Source: GCA-2748575 sp965222725 (GTDB taxonomy: Bacteria > Pseudomonadota > Gammaproteobacteria > Pseudomonadales > Ketobacteraceae). From it: DNA of 64,000 bases. Of the stretch, positions 1 to 9,003 are shown piece after piece. The position numbers were made by a program, and so were the translations under genes. The notes under the pieces are model-generated. The model worked only from the letters and a program-made list of their open reading frames with translations. It was not told the origin of the DNA and made no database searches. Position 1 is the first letter of the stretch. Each line of letters opens with the position of its first letter. Location of the stretch: the NCBI GenBank assembly GCA_965222725.1, contig OZ244969.1, forward strand, positions 4,712,001 to 4,776,000, read 5' to 3'.

Positions 1-40
1 CAACTGCCTGTAGACCCGAATCAATCCGGTCGCAACTGGC

Positions 41-913
41 TTACCAGCCTGTCAGTTCTTTCAGTGCTTTACCCATTTCAGAAGGATTAGGCACAGTTTT
101 TACACCGGCTTTTTCCAGGGCAGCGAACTTCTCTGCAGCCGTACCTTTACCGCCGGCAATGATAGCGCCAGCGTGGCCCATACGTTTGCCCGGAGGTGCA
201 GTTACACCCGCGATGTAGGAAACTACCGGCTTGGTAACATTTTCTTTGATGTATTCAGCCGCTTCGTCTTCTGCATTACCACCGATTTCGCCCACCATGA
301 TGATGGCCTCGGTCTGCTCGTCATTCTGGAACAGTTCCAGCGCATCGATAAAGGTTGTGCCGGGAATCGGATCACCACCGATACCGATACAGGTGCTCTG
401 ACCAAAGCCCAGCGCAGTGGTCTGGTTAACGGCTTCGTAAGTAAGGGTACCGGAACGGGAAACGATGCCCACTTTACCGGGTTTGTGGATATGACCAGGC
501 ATGATACCGATCTTGCACTCACCGGGAGTGATAATACCCGGGCAGTTAGGACCGATCAGGCGTACACCGGCTTTTTCCACGTATTCTTTTACGTACAGCA
601 TATCCAGCGCAGGAATGCCTTCGGTAATACAAACAATCAGAGGAATACCGGCATCGGCGGCTTCAATGATGGAGTCTTTACAGAAAGGCGCAGGCACATA
701 GATAACAGTAGCGTCAGCGTCAGTGGCTTCTTTGGCTTCTGCCACTGTGTTGAATACAGGCAGATCCAGGTGCTTGGTGCCACCTTTGCCAGGCGTAACA
801 CCGCCAACCATTTTTGTACCGTACTCGATCGCCTGTTGGCTGTGCATGGTACCCTGTGCGCCAGTAAAGCCCTGACAAATGACTTTGGTATCTTTATTGA
901 TTAATACACTCAT
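41..913 (-). CDS. sucD: Succinyl-CoA synthetase (ADP-forming) alpha subunit
   Basis: Binds CoA and carries the phosphohistidine intermediate in succinyl-CoA + ADP + Pi = succinate + CoA + ATP, in the cytoplasmic TCA cycle. The 290-residue product has the usual family length. Visible are the N-terminal CoA-binding Rossmann part (residues ~5-100, with the QGFTGAQGTMHS loop), the GGDPIPGT segment, and the C-terminal KRMGHAGAI motif whose His is the phosphorylated residue. The gene lies 3 bp after sucC and ends the TCA operon; I saw no convincing terminator in the 40 bases left before the window edge. Confidence 0.97.
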   Translation of the reverse strand: MSVLINKDTKVICQGFTGAQGTMHSQQAIEYGTKMVGGVTPGKGGTKHLDLPVFNTVAEAKEATDADATVIYVPAPFCKDSIIEAADAGIPLIVCITEGIPALDMLYVKEYVEKAGVRLIGPNCPGIITPGECKIGIMPGHIHKPGKVGIVSRSGTLTYEAVNQTTALGFGQSTCIGIGGDPIPGTTFIDALELFQNDEQTEAIIMVGEIGGNAEDEAAEYIKENVTKPVVSYIAGVTAPPGKRMGHAGAIIAGGKGTAAEKFAALEKAGVKTVPNPSEMGKALKELTGW

Positions 914-916
914 TGA

Positions 917-2080
917 TTAAGCCCCCACTGCCGCAACAACTTTTTCTGCAGCGTCGTTAAAGCCTTCCGCTGCAATAATATTCAAACCACTTTCTTTCAG
1001 TTTCTGTGCGCCCAGCTCAGCATTGTTACCTTCCAGACGAACCACTACCGGCACTTTTACGCCGACTTCTTCCACCGCACCGATAACACCGTCTGCGATC
1101 AGGTCACAACGTACGATACCGCCGAAGATATTTACCAGAACAGCTTTTACGCTTTCATCCGACAGGATGATTTTGAAAGCTTCGGTAACCCGTTCTTTGG
1201 TAGCACCACCACCAACGTCCAGGAAGTTGGCAGGCTCGCCGCCTTTCAGCTTGATCAGGTCCATGGTGGCCATGGCCAGGCCGGCACCGTTTACCAGACA
1301 ACCGATGTTGCCTTCCAGTGCAACATAGTTCAGGTCCCATTCTGCTGCGATGCGCTCACGCTCATCTTCCTGGGAAGGATCGTACATTTCAGCCACATCG
1401 GGATGACGAATAACAGCGCTGCCGTCGACGTTGATTTTGGCATCCAGGCAGTGCAGGTTGCCGTCTTTGGTGATGACCAGCGGATTCACTTCCACCAGAG
1501 CCAGGTCTTTCTCTTCAAACAGCTTGGCCAGACCCAGGAAGATTTTGGTGAACTGTTTGACCTGATCATTTGTGAGACCCAGCTTGTAGCCGATTTCACG
1601 GGCCTGGTAGGGCTGCGCACCTACCAAAGGATCGATGGTGGCTTTGAGGATTTTTTCGGGCGTTTCTTCCGCCACTTTTTCGATTTCCATCCCGCCTTCA
1701 GTGGACGCCATGAAAACCACACGACGGGAGCCGCGATCAACAACGGCACTCAGGTAGAGTTCGTTTTCGATATCAGTGCAGGACTCCACCAGAATTTTGT
1801 TGATAGGCTGGCCTTTCTCGTCTGTCTGGAAAGTTACCAGGTTGGTACCAAGCATGGAATTGGCAAATTCCCTGATTTCGTCGTGAGTGCTGACGAGCTT
1901 AACACCGCCCGCTTTACCACGCCCACCGGCGTGAACCTGTGCTTTCACAACCCAACGATCCCCACCGATCATTTCTGCTGCTTCTACCGCTTCTTTGGCT
2001 GTTGAAACCGCGTATCCTGTCGACACTGGCAGCCCATAGTCGGCAAACAGCTTCTTAGCTTGGTACTCGTGTAAATTCAT
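917..2080 (-). CDS. sucC: Succinyl-CoA synthetase (ADP-forming) beta subunit
   Basis: Nucleotide- and succinate-binding partner of SucD. The 387-residue product starts with the family hallmark MNLHEYQAKKLFADYG, followed by an ATP-grasp domain (VKAQVHAGGRGKAGGVKL near residue 50) and a C-terminal CoA-ligase domain with NIFGGIVRCD. It is cotranscribed with sucD (3-bp gap). The 201-bp gap upstream (2081-2281), before lpd, is the largest inside the lpd-suc block and could hold a separate sucCD promoter: the minus strand shows TAGAAT as a possible -10 near 2230, but no good -35. Confidence 0.97.
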   Translation of the reverse strand: MNLHEYQAKKLFADYGLPVSTGYAVSTAKEAVEAAEMIGGDRWVVKAQVHAGGRGKAGGVKLVSTHDEIREFANSMLGTNLVTFQTDEKGQPINKILVESCTDIENELYLSAVVDRGSRRVVFMASTEGGMEIEKVAEETPEKILKATIDPLVGAQPYQAREIGYKLGLTNDQVKQFTKIFLGLAKLFEEKDLALVEVNPLVITKDGNLHCLDAKINVDGSAVIRHPDVAEMYDPSQEDERERIAAEWDLNYVALEGNIGCLVNGAGLAMATMDLIKLKGGEPANFLDVGGGATKERVTEAFKIILSDESVKAVLVNIFGGIVRCDLIADGVIGAVEEVGVKVPVVVRLEGNNAELGAQKLKESGLNIIAAEGFNDAAEKVVAAVGA

Positions 2081-2281
2081 TTGATCACCGTACTTTCTTG
2101 TTGTAGCCGGAGCTACGCTTGAGATTAAACACAGTTGAGGTGTCGTTACCCCCTGTGGCTCAATTGATAGAGCTTCAGAGGGCGCAATGACACCACTTTC
2201 CTGAGGAAAACTGAATAGTCAGCGCCGGATTCTACCATGAAGATTGGTAAAAATTTATTTCACGGCGCCTTGTTCAGTTAG

Positions 2282-3724
2282 TTAACGGCGCTTTTTACGC
2301 CGCTTGGCAGAGTGGATTGCCTTGCCATCCACGTCCAGCATGGCTTCGTGCAGAACCTCTGACAGTCCGGGATGCGCGAACACCATCATCTGCAGGTCTT
2401 CGGTACTTGCTCCGAATTCCATGGCAATCACCGCCTGCATAATAATTTCGGATGCCTGAGGGCCAACAATATGCACACCCAGAATACGATCCGTGTTGGA
2501 GTCTGATACCACTTTCACAAAACCGGCGGTTTCATTAGCCGCCGCTGCCCGGCCATTGGCCGCAAAGGCAAACATACCGGTTTTGTAATCGTCACCGTCG
2601 GCTTTGGCCTGTTCTTCGTTAATACCAACCCAGGCAACTTCCGGGTGAGTATATATAACTGAAGGAATACAGTCGTAGTTAATTTGAGCGTGGTGGCCGG
2701 CAATAATTTCTGCAACCATCACACCTTCTTCCGTGGCTTTGTGGGCCAGGGCCGGTCCACGGACGATATCACCGATGGCATAAACGCCGGGGACATCGGT
2801 CTGGCAGCTCTGATTCACAAAGATAAAACCGCGCTCATCCAGATTCACACCGCTGTCAGCAGAGAACAGATCCTGGGTGTAGGGACGGCGTCCCACCGCT
2901 ACGATCAGCTTGTCCACTTCCAGCGTTTGTTCGCCATCGTTATCCGTATAGGACACGATCACTTTGTTGCCCTTCACTTCGGAACCGGTTACCCGGGTAC
3001 TGAGCTTGACTTCCATACCCTGCTTTTTCAGGTTTTTAAGCAGCTCTTTGCCGATTTGCTTGTCCGTCATGGGCAGGAAGTCGTCAAGCGCTTCCAGAAT
3101 CACCACCTCGGAACCGAGACGATTCCAGACGCTGCCCAGTTCCAGACCGATAATACCGGCACCAATCACGCCCAGGCGCTTCGGCACTTCCTTGAATTCC
3201 AGTGCGCCGGCATTGTCGACCACTACATCTTCGTGCAAAGGTGCTACGGGAATCTGAATGGGCTCGGAACCGGTGGCCAGAATCACGTTCTCGGCTTCCA
3301 GGGTTTCCACATCACCTTCGTGAGGGGTGAATTCAACTTTCTTGCTGCCCTGCAGCTTGCCGGTACCTTTCAGCCAGTTAACACCATTGGCCTGCAGCAA
3401 CATGGCAACACCGCTGGTTTGCTTTTCAACGATATCATCCTTGCGCTTGATCATGGCCGGCACGTCCATTTTTACCTTGCCGGGTTTGATACCATGAATT
3501 TCAAACTCGTTGGTGGCTTCATGGTATTTCCAGGTGGAATCCAGCAACGCCTTGGAGGGAATACACCCTACGTTGGCGCAGGTTCCGCCCAGAGCGGGTT
3601 TGCCATTCTTGTTGATGTACTTGTCTATACAGGCCGTTTTCAACCCCAGCTGCGCAGCCTTGATCGCCGCTGCATAGCCGCCCGGGCCGCCCCCGATTAC
3701 GACCACATCATATTTATCAGACAT
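2282..3724 (-). CDS. lpd: Dihydrolipoamide dehydrogenase (E3) of 2-oxoglutarate dehydrogenase
   Basis: FAD- and NAD-dependent reoxidation of the lipoyl groups of SucB. The 480-residue product shows the FAD-binding GGGPGGYAAA motif at residues 11-20, the redox disulfide C49/C54 in GGTCANVGCIPSK, a second dinucleotide motif GAGIIGLELG, and the C-terminal interface motif HPGLSEVLHEAM with the active-site His. It lies 29 bp after sucB, so it is the E3 of this operon, as in Pseudomonas lpdG. The C-terminus ends in the strongly basic tail AKRRKKRR, more basic than the usual short tail of the family. Confidence 0.96.
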   Translation of the reverse strand: MSDKYDVVVIGGGPGGYAAAIKAAQLGLKTACIDKYINKNGKPALGGTCANVGCIPSKALLDSTWKYHEATNEFEIHGIKPGKVKMDVPAMIKRKDDIVEKQTSGVAMLLQANGVNWLKGTGKLQGSKKVEFTPHEGDVETLEAENVILATGSEPIQIPVAPLHEDVVVDNAGALEFKEVPKRLGVIGAGIIGLELGSVWNRLGSEVVILEALDDFLPMTDKQIGKELLKNLKKQGMEVKLSTRVTGSEVKGNKVIVSYTDNDGEQTLEVDKLIVAVGRRPYTQDLFSADSGVNLDERGFIFVNQSCQTDVPGVYAIGDIVRGPALAHKATEEGVMVAEIIAGHHAQINYDCIPSVIYTHPEVAWVGINEEQAKADGDDYKTGMFAFAANGRAAAANETAGFVKVVSDSNTDRILGVHIVGPQASEIIMQAVIAMEFGASTEDLQMMVFAHPGLSEVLHEAMLDVDGKAIHSAKRRKKRR

Positions 3725-3753
3725 ACCGATTCCCTTGAACTTTCGCTAAATTC

Positions 3754-5031
3754 TTAAATATCCAACAGTAATCTTGCTGGGTCTTCAATCAAATCTTTGA
3801 TGGCCACCAGGTACTGCACTGCTTCCTTGCCATCAATCAGGCGATGGTCATAGCTGAGCGCCAGGTACATCATGGGCAGAATTTCCACCTGCCCGTTAAC
3901 CGCCATGGGGCGTTCCTGGATTTTGTGCATACCCAAAATCGCCGTTTGCGGCGGATTAAGAATTGGTGTGGAGATCAGTGAGCCAAACACGCCACCGTTG
4001 GAAATGGTGAAAGTGCCACCGGTTAATTCGTCCAGCGACAGTTTGCCGGCCTGGGCACGCTTACCGAAGTCCACGATCTGACCTTCAATTTCGCTGAAGC
4101 TTTTCTGGTCAGCATCTTTCAGTACCGGCACAACCAGACCACGATCTGTAGAAACAGCTACGCCCACATCGTAGTAACCGTGATACACGATATCACTGCC
4201 ATCGATAGATGCATTAACCGCAGGATACTTTTTGAGTGCTTCGGTGGCGGCTTTTACGAAAAAGGACATGAAACCAAGGCGATGGCCGTGGGCTTTTTCA
4301 AAAGCGTCCTTGTAGTTCTTGCGCATGGTCATGACCGGCTTCATGTTCACCTCGTTAAAAGTGGTGAGCATGGCAGCCGTTTGTTGCGCTTCAACTAACC
4401 GCTCTGCAACGCGGGCCCGCAGGCGGGTCATGGGAACGCGACGTTCTTCGCGATCACCGGCGTCGAAGGGCACACCCGCTGCCGGCAGAGACTCGGCGCT
4501 GGATGCTTTGCTCTTGGCTGGCGCAGCAGATTTTTTCTCTGCCGGTTTGGAATCGGATTTACCTTCTGATTCCATGTATTTCACTACGTCTTCTTTAGTG
4601 ATGCGCCCGCCTTTGCCGGTACCTTTGATTTTGGCCGGGTCAAGGTTGTGTTCGGCAATCAGCTTGCGAACCGCCGGGCCCCAGTTATCTTCCACGGCTT
4701 CCTGATCGTCTTCAGAGGCTTCGCTTGCTTCACCCTGGCTGGATTCCTCAGACTCGGAGGACTCTTCTTTCGCAGAAGAAGCGCCGGCACCATCGCCTTT
4801 TTCCAGTTGGGCAATCAGTTCCTGACTTTCGACAGTGTCACCTTCGTTCTTGATAATTTCTTTCAGCACACCATCGTGGGGAGCAACGACTTCTAATACA
4901 ACTTTGTCAGTTTCGATATCCACCAGCAATTCGTCGCGGCTCACCGCGTCGCCCGGCTGTTTGTGCCAGGTTGCAACTGTGCCATCTGCTACTGCTTCTG
5001 GAAATTGGGGGGCTTTAATCTCAGTGGCCAT
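3754..5031 (-). CDS. sucB: Dihydrolipoyllysine-residue succinyltransferase (E2)
   Basis: Core of the 2-oxoglutarate dehydrogenase complex; transfers the succinyl group from lipoyl-lysine to CoA. The 425-residue order is one lipoyl domain (residues ~2-77, lipoylated K43 in ETDKVVLEV), an acidic Ser/Glu-rich linker (~80-110), a peripheral-subunit-binding domain (~115-150, PAVRKLIAEHNLDPAKIKGTG), a Lys/Ala/Ser linker, and the catalytic domain with the C-terminal SYDHRLIDGKEAV motif that supplies the catalytic His and Asp. It lies between sucA (34-bp gap) and lpd (29-bp gap) in one operon. Confidence 0.97.
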   Translation of the reverse strand: MATEIKAPQFPEAVADGTVATWHKQPGDAVSRDELLVDIETDKVVLEVVAPHDGVLKEIIKNEGDTVESQELIAQLEKGDGAGASSAKEESSESEESSQGEASEASEDDQEAVEDNWGPAVRKLIAEHNLDPAKIKGTGKGGRITKEDVVKYMESEGKSDSKPAEKKSAAPAKSKASSAESLPAAGVPFDAGDREERRVPMTRLRARVAERLVEAQQTAAMLTTFNEVNMKPVMTMRKNYKDAFEKAHGHRLGFMSFFVKAATEALKKYPAVNASIDGSDIVYHGYYDVGVAVSTDRGLVVPVLKDADQKSFSEIEGQIVDFGKRAQAGKLSLDELTGGTFTISNGGVFGSLISTPILNPPQTAILGMHKIQERPMAVNGQVEILPMMYLALSYDHRLIDGKEAVQYLVAIKDLIEDPARLLLDI

Positions 5032-5065
5032 CAGTGTTCCTTAATAATCCTGAATTCTTCTCTAG

Positions 5066-7903
5066 TTACTCGATGGTAAATGCGTCTTCAACCAGCTTTT
5101 TCTGTTCGTCGATATGGCGCGACATATAACCTGCCGCCGGGGCGGCTGAACCATCACGACCTGCATAGTGCAGATAAAGCGAAGGCTTGATACGCTGCAG
5201 CACATGCCGCATATGGTGCTGACTACAGTACCAGGCACCCTGGTTCATGGGCTCTTCCTGACACCACACCACGTTTTTCAGATTGGGGAATTGTCGCAGC
5301 ACCTCATCCAGCTCCTGCTCAGGGAACGGATACAACTGCTCAATCCTCACCAGCGCGGTATCTTTAGTCTCGTTATGCTCACGGTAGTCTAGTAAATCAT
5401 AGTAAACCTTACCGCTGCACATGATTACCCGGGATACTTCCTTGGGATCCTCCACGGCGTCATCGGGCAGCACCACCCGGAAATACCCTTTGGCCAGGTC
5501 ATCCAGACTGGATTTACACTGCTTGTGACGCAGCAGGCTCTTGGGCGACATCACCACCAGCGGCTTGCGCAGCGGGCGAACGGCCTGACGACGCAGCATA
5601 TGGAACACCTGCGCCGGCGTTGAGGGTATGCACACCTGAATGTTCTGCTCGGCACACAGCTGGAGGAACCGCTCCAGGCGCGCCGAAGAGTGCTCAGGGC
5701 CCTGCCCTTCATAACCGTGTGGTAACAGCATGGTCAGGCCACAGAGGCGATTCCACTTGTGCTCACCGGAGGAAATAAACTGGTCAATCACCACCTGGGC
5801 GCCGTTGGCAAAGTCACCAAACTGGGCTTCCCAGACCACCAGGCCCTTTGGCGAGGTGGTGGCGTAACCGTATTCAAAACCCAGTACCGCTTCTTCTGAA
5901 AGCAGCGAATCATAGATTTCGAAATCTGCGCCGTCTTTGCAGACATGCAACAACGGAATATGACGGCCGCGGTCTTTCTGGTTATGCAACACCGCATGAC
6001 GATGGGAGAACGTACCACGCCCTACATCCTGGCCCGTCAGCCGGACCGGAAAACCACTGTCCAGCAAGGTGGCGTAAGCCATGATTTCAGCGAAGCCCCA
6101 GTCGATGGTCAGCGCACCGGCTGCCATTTTGGAGCGGTCTTCAAGAATCTTTTTCACCTGGCGGGCCACCTGGAAACCATCGGGCAGACGGTTAAGATCC
6201 GCCGCCAGATCGTGTATCCGTTTGGCATCCACACTGGTGTCGAAATAGGCTTCGTACTCATGCCCCAGGTAAGGCGTCCAGTCCACGAACAGATCAGAAT
6301 TGGGTTCTCTTACCAGACTCTTGGCCACGTGCTCGCCGTTTTCCAGCGAGTTGCGGTAGTCATCCACCATGGCGTCCACTTCTTTCTGGGCCAGTGAACC
6401 GTCTTTCACCAGTCGCTCAGCGTAAAGTTCACGGGGATTCTTTTTCTTGCGAATCACCTTGTACATATGGGGCTGAGTGATGGAAGGCTCGTCCGCCTCG
6501 TTGTGACCGCGGCTGCGGTAACAGATCAGATCAATGACCACGTCTTTCTTGAACTGAAAGCGGAAGTCCGCGGCCATCTGGGTGGCAAACAACACCGCCT
6601 GGGCATCGTCGCCGTTCACGTGAAAGATGGGCGCCTGAACCATCTTGGCAATGTCAGTGCAGTATTCTGTGGAGCGGGAATCTTCCCTCTCACTGGTGGT
6701 AAAGCCCACCTGGTTGTTCACAATCACATGTACCGTACCGCCGGTTTTGTAACCGCGGGTCTGGGACATCTGGAAGGTTTCCATGACCACGCCCTGTCCG
6801 GCAAAGGCCGCATCACCGTGAATGAGCAAAGGCACCACCAGATCACCGGTACCGTCTTCACGGCGATCCTGACGGGCTCTCACGGAGCCTTCTACCACCG
6901 GGGAAACAATCTCCAGATGCGAGGGGTTAAAGGCCAGGGCCAGGTGAATTTCCCCACCGGGGGTCATAACGTTGGAAGAAAAGCCCTGATGGTATTTCAC
7001 ATCACCGGAACCAAACTGGTTGAACTGATGCTGACCCTCGAACTCGCTGAACAGCTCTCCGGGATTTTTACCCAGTGTGTTCACCAGGACGTTAAGACGA
7101 CCGCGGTGCGCCATGCCGATAACCAGTTCTTTCACCCCGTAGCTGCCGGAACGCTGGATCAGCTCGTCCACACAGGGGATCAGGCTCTCGCCCCCTTCCA
7201 GACCAAAACGCTTGGTACCCGGATAGCGGGTGGCCAGGTATTTCTCCAGCCCTTCCGCCGCACTTAAACGCTCCAGCAAATGGCTTTTAACCTCTTTGCT
7301 GTATTTGGGATGGGAGCGGACGCTTTCCATCCGTTGCTGAATCCAGCGCTTTTCGGCGGTGTCCACGATGTGCATGTATTCCACACCGATACTGGTGCAG
7401 TAGGTTTTTTCCAGGGCTTCTACGATATCACGGAGGGGTGCTTCGTCACGGCCGATAAACAGATTACCGGTCTGGAACGGCGTGTCGAGGTCTGCGCCGG
7501 ATAAACCATGATGGGACAATTCAAGGTCAGGAACCGATTCCCGCTCCATCAACCCCAAAGGGTCGAGTTTGGCTTTCTGATGACCACGCACCCGATATGC
7601 AGTGATCAGTTGCAGAACTTTTACCTGCTTACGCTCGTGCTCAGTGGCTACAGAGGCAATGGCCAGAGGCTGGACGCGGTTTTTGTTCTTGCCGACGTAG
7701 AGGAAGTGTTCGCGGACTGTAGAGTGAGGGATATCCTGTTCGGAACCGTTGACGATGGGGAGCTTTTCGAAATGGGCACGCCACTCTTCCGGAACAGAGT
7801 TGGGGTCTTTGAGGTATTCTTCGTAGAGTTCTTCGACATAGGTAGCATTCCCACCAGACAAATGGGAGGTGCTCCACTGCCGATACATCAAACCATCTTC
7901 CAT
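5066..7903 (-). CDS. sucA: 2-oxoglutarate dehydrogenase E1 component
   Basis: Thiamine-diphosphate enzyme that decarboxylates 2-oxoglutarate and reductively succinylates SucB. The 945-residue length is standard. The N-terminus (YRQWSTSHLSGGNATYVEELYEEYLKD in pieces) matches the E2-interacting arm of the family; the ThDP fold has IHGDAAFAGQGVVMETFQMS and VIVNNQVGFTT, and the transketolase-like C-terminal half carries HRHAVLHNQ and LPHGYEGQGPEHSSAR. The start at 7903 aligns with known SucA starts. It is first of sucAB-lpd-sucCD, about 290 bp after the hairpin that follows sdhB, so it may have its own promoter. Confidence 0.97.
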   Translation of the reverse strand: MEDGLMYRQWSTSHLSGGNATYVEELYEEYLKDPNSVPEEWRAHFEKLPIVNGSEQDIPHSTVREHFLYVGKNKNRVQPLAIASVATEHERKQVKVLQLITAYRVRGHQKAKLDPLGLMERESVPDLELSHHGLSGADLDTPFQTGNLFIGRDEAPLRDIVEALEKTYCTSIGVEYMHIVDTAEKRWIQQRMESVRSHPKYSKEVKSHLLERLSAAEGLEKYLATRYPGTKRFGLEGGESLIPCVDELIQRSGSYGVKELVIGMAHRGRLNVLVNTLGKNPGELFSEFEGQHQFNQFGSGDVKYHQGFSSNVMTPGGEIHLALAFNPSHLEIVSPVVEGSVRARQDRREDGTGDLVVPLLIHGDAAFAGQGVVMETFQMSQTRGYKTGGTVHVIVNNQVGFTTSEREDSRSTEYCTDIAKMVQAPIFHVNGDDAQAVLFATQMAADFRFQFKKDVVIDLICYRSRGHNEADEPSITQPHMYKVIRKKKNPRELYAERLVKDGSLAQKEVDAMVDDYRNSLENGEHVAKSLVREPNSDLFVDWTPYLGHEYEAYFDTSVDAKRIHDLAADLNRLPDGFQVARQVKKILEDRSKMAAGALTIDWGFAEIMAYATLLDSGFPVRLTGQDVGRGTFSHRHAVLHNQKDRGRHIPLLHVCKDGADFEIYDSLLSEEAVLGFEYGYATTSPKGLVVWEAQFGDFANGAQVVIDQFISSGEHKWNRLCGLTMLLPHGYEGQGPEHSSARLERFLQLCAEQNIQVCIPSTPAQVFHMLRRQAVRPLRKPLVVMSPKSLLRHKQCKSSLDDLAKGYFRVVLPDDAVEDPKEVSRVIMCSGKVYYDLLDYREHNETKDTALVRIEQLYPFPEQELDEVLRQFPNLKNVVWCQEEPMNQGAWYCSQHHMRHVLQRIKPSLYLHYAGRDGSAAPAAGYMSRHIDEQKKLVEDAFTIE

Positions 7904-8283
7904 TGCAGATCACCGTGTGGACCGGAACACACTATCTGCAGACGCTTGTTAGCTGTAGACACTTAGCACCAACTAATGGTAGCACCAATATAATGGCCAA
8001 TTAGGAGATGGTGAGTCAGAGGCTTGATAAGCCAACACGCTTCCAGATAGCTCGGTTTTTGCCGAAGTTCCCGGTTGTTACCAAATATTTAAGCCGCTTT
8101 TTGAGCAGCTTTTCGAATTACAAAAGCCCAGAATCGGGTTCTTACACAGAGCTTTTGCCATTCCCAATACAAGTTTAGCGTCTTATTTTAAAGCCGCCTA
8201 AGGAAATCTCTTAGGCGGCTTTAAGGTGCTGTATTCTAAACAGTTTTGAAATAATTTAAAGTTATATTTCAAGACTGCGTCGA
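7904..8283. other. 380-bp gap between sdhB and sucA
   Basis: No credible gene. It holds the hairpin at 8190-8222, a possible minus-strand -10 (TATATT, near 7990) with no good -35, and two 9-bp direct repeats TAGCACCAA at 7964-7972 and 7980-7988 (16 bp apart) inside the presumed sucA leader. The repeats could bind a regulator; that is only inference. Confidence 0.5.
8190..8222 (-). terminator. Hairpin after sdhB, likely terminator or attenuator
   Basis: A perfect 13-bp stem (AAAGCCGCCTAAG at 8190-8202 with its complement at 8210-8222) and a 7-nt loop lie 61 bp downstream of the sdhB stop. On the transcribed strand the stem ends in TTT and continues AAAATAAG, so the U-tract is short. It may give only partial termination, letting some sdh transcripts run into sucA. 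Confidence 0.6.
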
Positions 8284-8991
8284 TTAAGTACCCTGCTGGA
8301 TCAGCATCGAGCGGATATGACCGATAGCCTTGGTAGGATTAAGGCCTTTCGGGCACACGCTGACACAGTTCATGATGCCACGGCAGCGGAACAGACTGAA
8401 CGGATCGTCCAGATCTGCCAGACGCTCAGCAGTTGCCGTATCGCGGCTGTCCGCCAGGAATCGATAGGCCTGCAGCAGACCGGCAGGGCCGATGAACTTG
8501 TCAGGATTCCACCAGAATGACGGGCAGGACGTGGAGCAGCAGGCACACAGAATACACTCATACAAACCGTCCAGCTTGGCACGGTCTTCGGGGCTCTGCA
8601 GACGCTCCTGGGCAGGCTCCGGTGTATTATTGATCAGGTAGGGTTTGATTTTCTCGTACTGCTGGTAGAACAGTGACATGTCCACCACCAGGTCCCGAAT
8701 AACCGGCAAGCCAGGCAACGGGCGCAGAATCAGCGTGTCTTTGCCCTGGGTTGCCTCGGATACAGGCGTAATACAGGCCAGGCCATTCTTGCCGTTCATG
8801 TTCATACCATCAGAACCGCACACACCTTCACGGCAGGAGCGACGGTAGGCAACGGATGGATCCTGCTCTTTCAGCAGCGCCAGCACGTCCAGCACCATCA
8901 GGTCCTTACCACCAGTGTCTACCTGGTAGTCCTTCATGGCGGGTTCTGAGTCAGTCTCGGGGTTGTATCGATATACGCTTACTTTCAGCAT
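8284..8991 (-). CDS. sdhB: Succinate dehydrogenase iron-sulfur subunit
   Basis: Passes electrons from SdhA to quinone through three Fe-S clusters. The 235-residue product has the plant-type [2Fe-2S] motif (CREGVCGSDGMNMNGKNGLAC, near residues 55-75) and the two C-terminal cluster motifs CILCACCSTSCPSFWW and CRGIMNCVSVCPKGLNP. Length and motifs match the family fully. It follows sdhA by 12 bp and is the last gene of sdhCDAB, followed by a hairpin. Confidence 0.97.
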   Translation of the reverse strand: MLKVSVYRYNPETDSEPAMKDYQVDTGGKDLMVLDVLALLKEQDPSVAYRRSCREGVCGSDGMNMNGKNGLACITPVSEATQGKDTLILRPLPGLPVIRDLVVDMSLFYQQYEKIKPYLINNTPEPAQERLQSPEDRAKLDGLYECILCACCSTSCPSFWWNPDKFIGPAGLLQAYRFLADSRDTATAERLADLDDPFSLFRCRGIMNCVSVCPKGLNPTKAIGHIRSMLIQQGT

Positions 8992-9003
8992 GTTCAGGCC
9001 ACC

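Noticed and set aside
2150..2180. tRNA D-arm-like sequence (GGCTCAATTGATAGAGC) between lpd and sucC
   Set aside because: No matching acceptor stem, anticodon stem or T-loop (GGTTCGAATCC type) follows, so it is not a tRNA gene.
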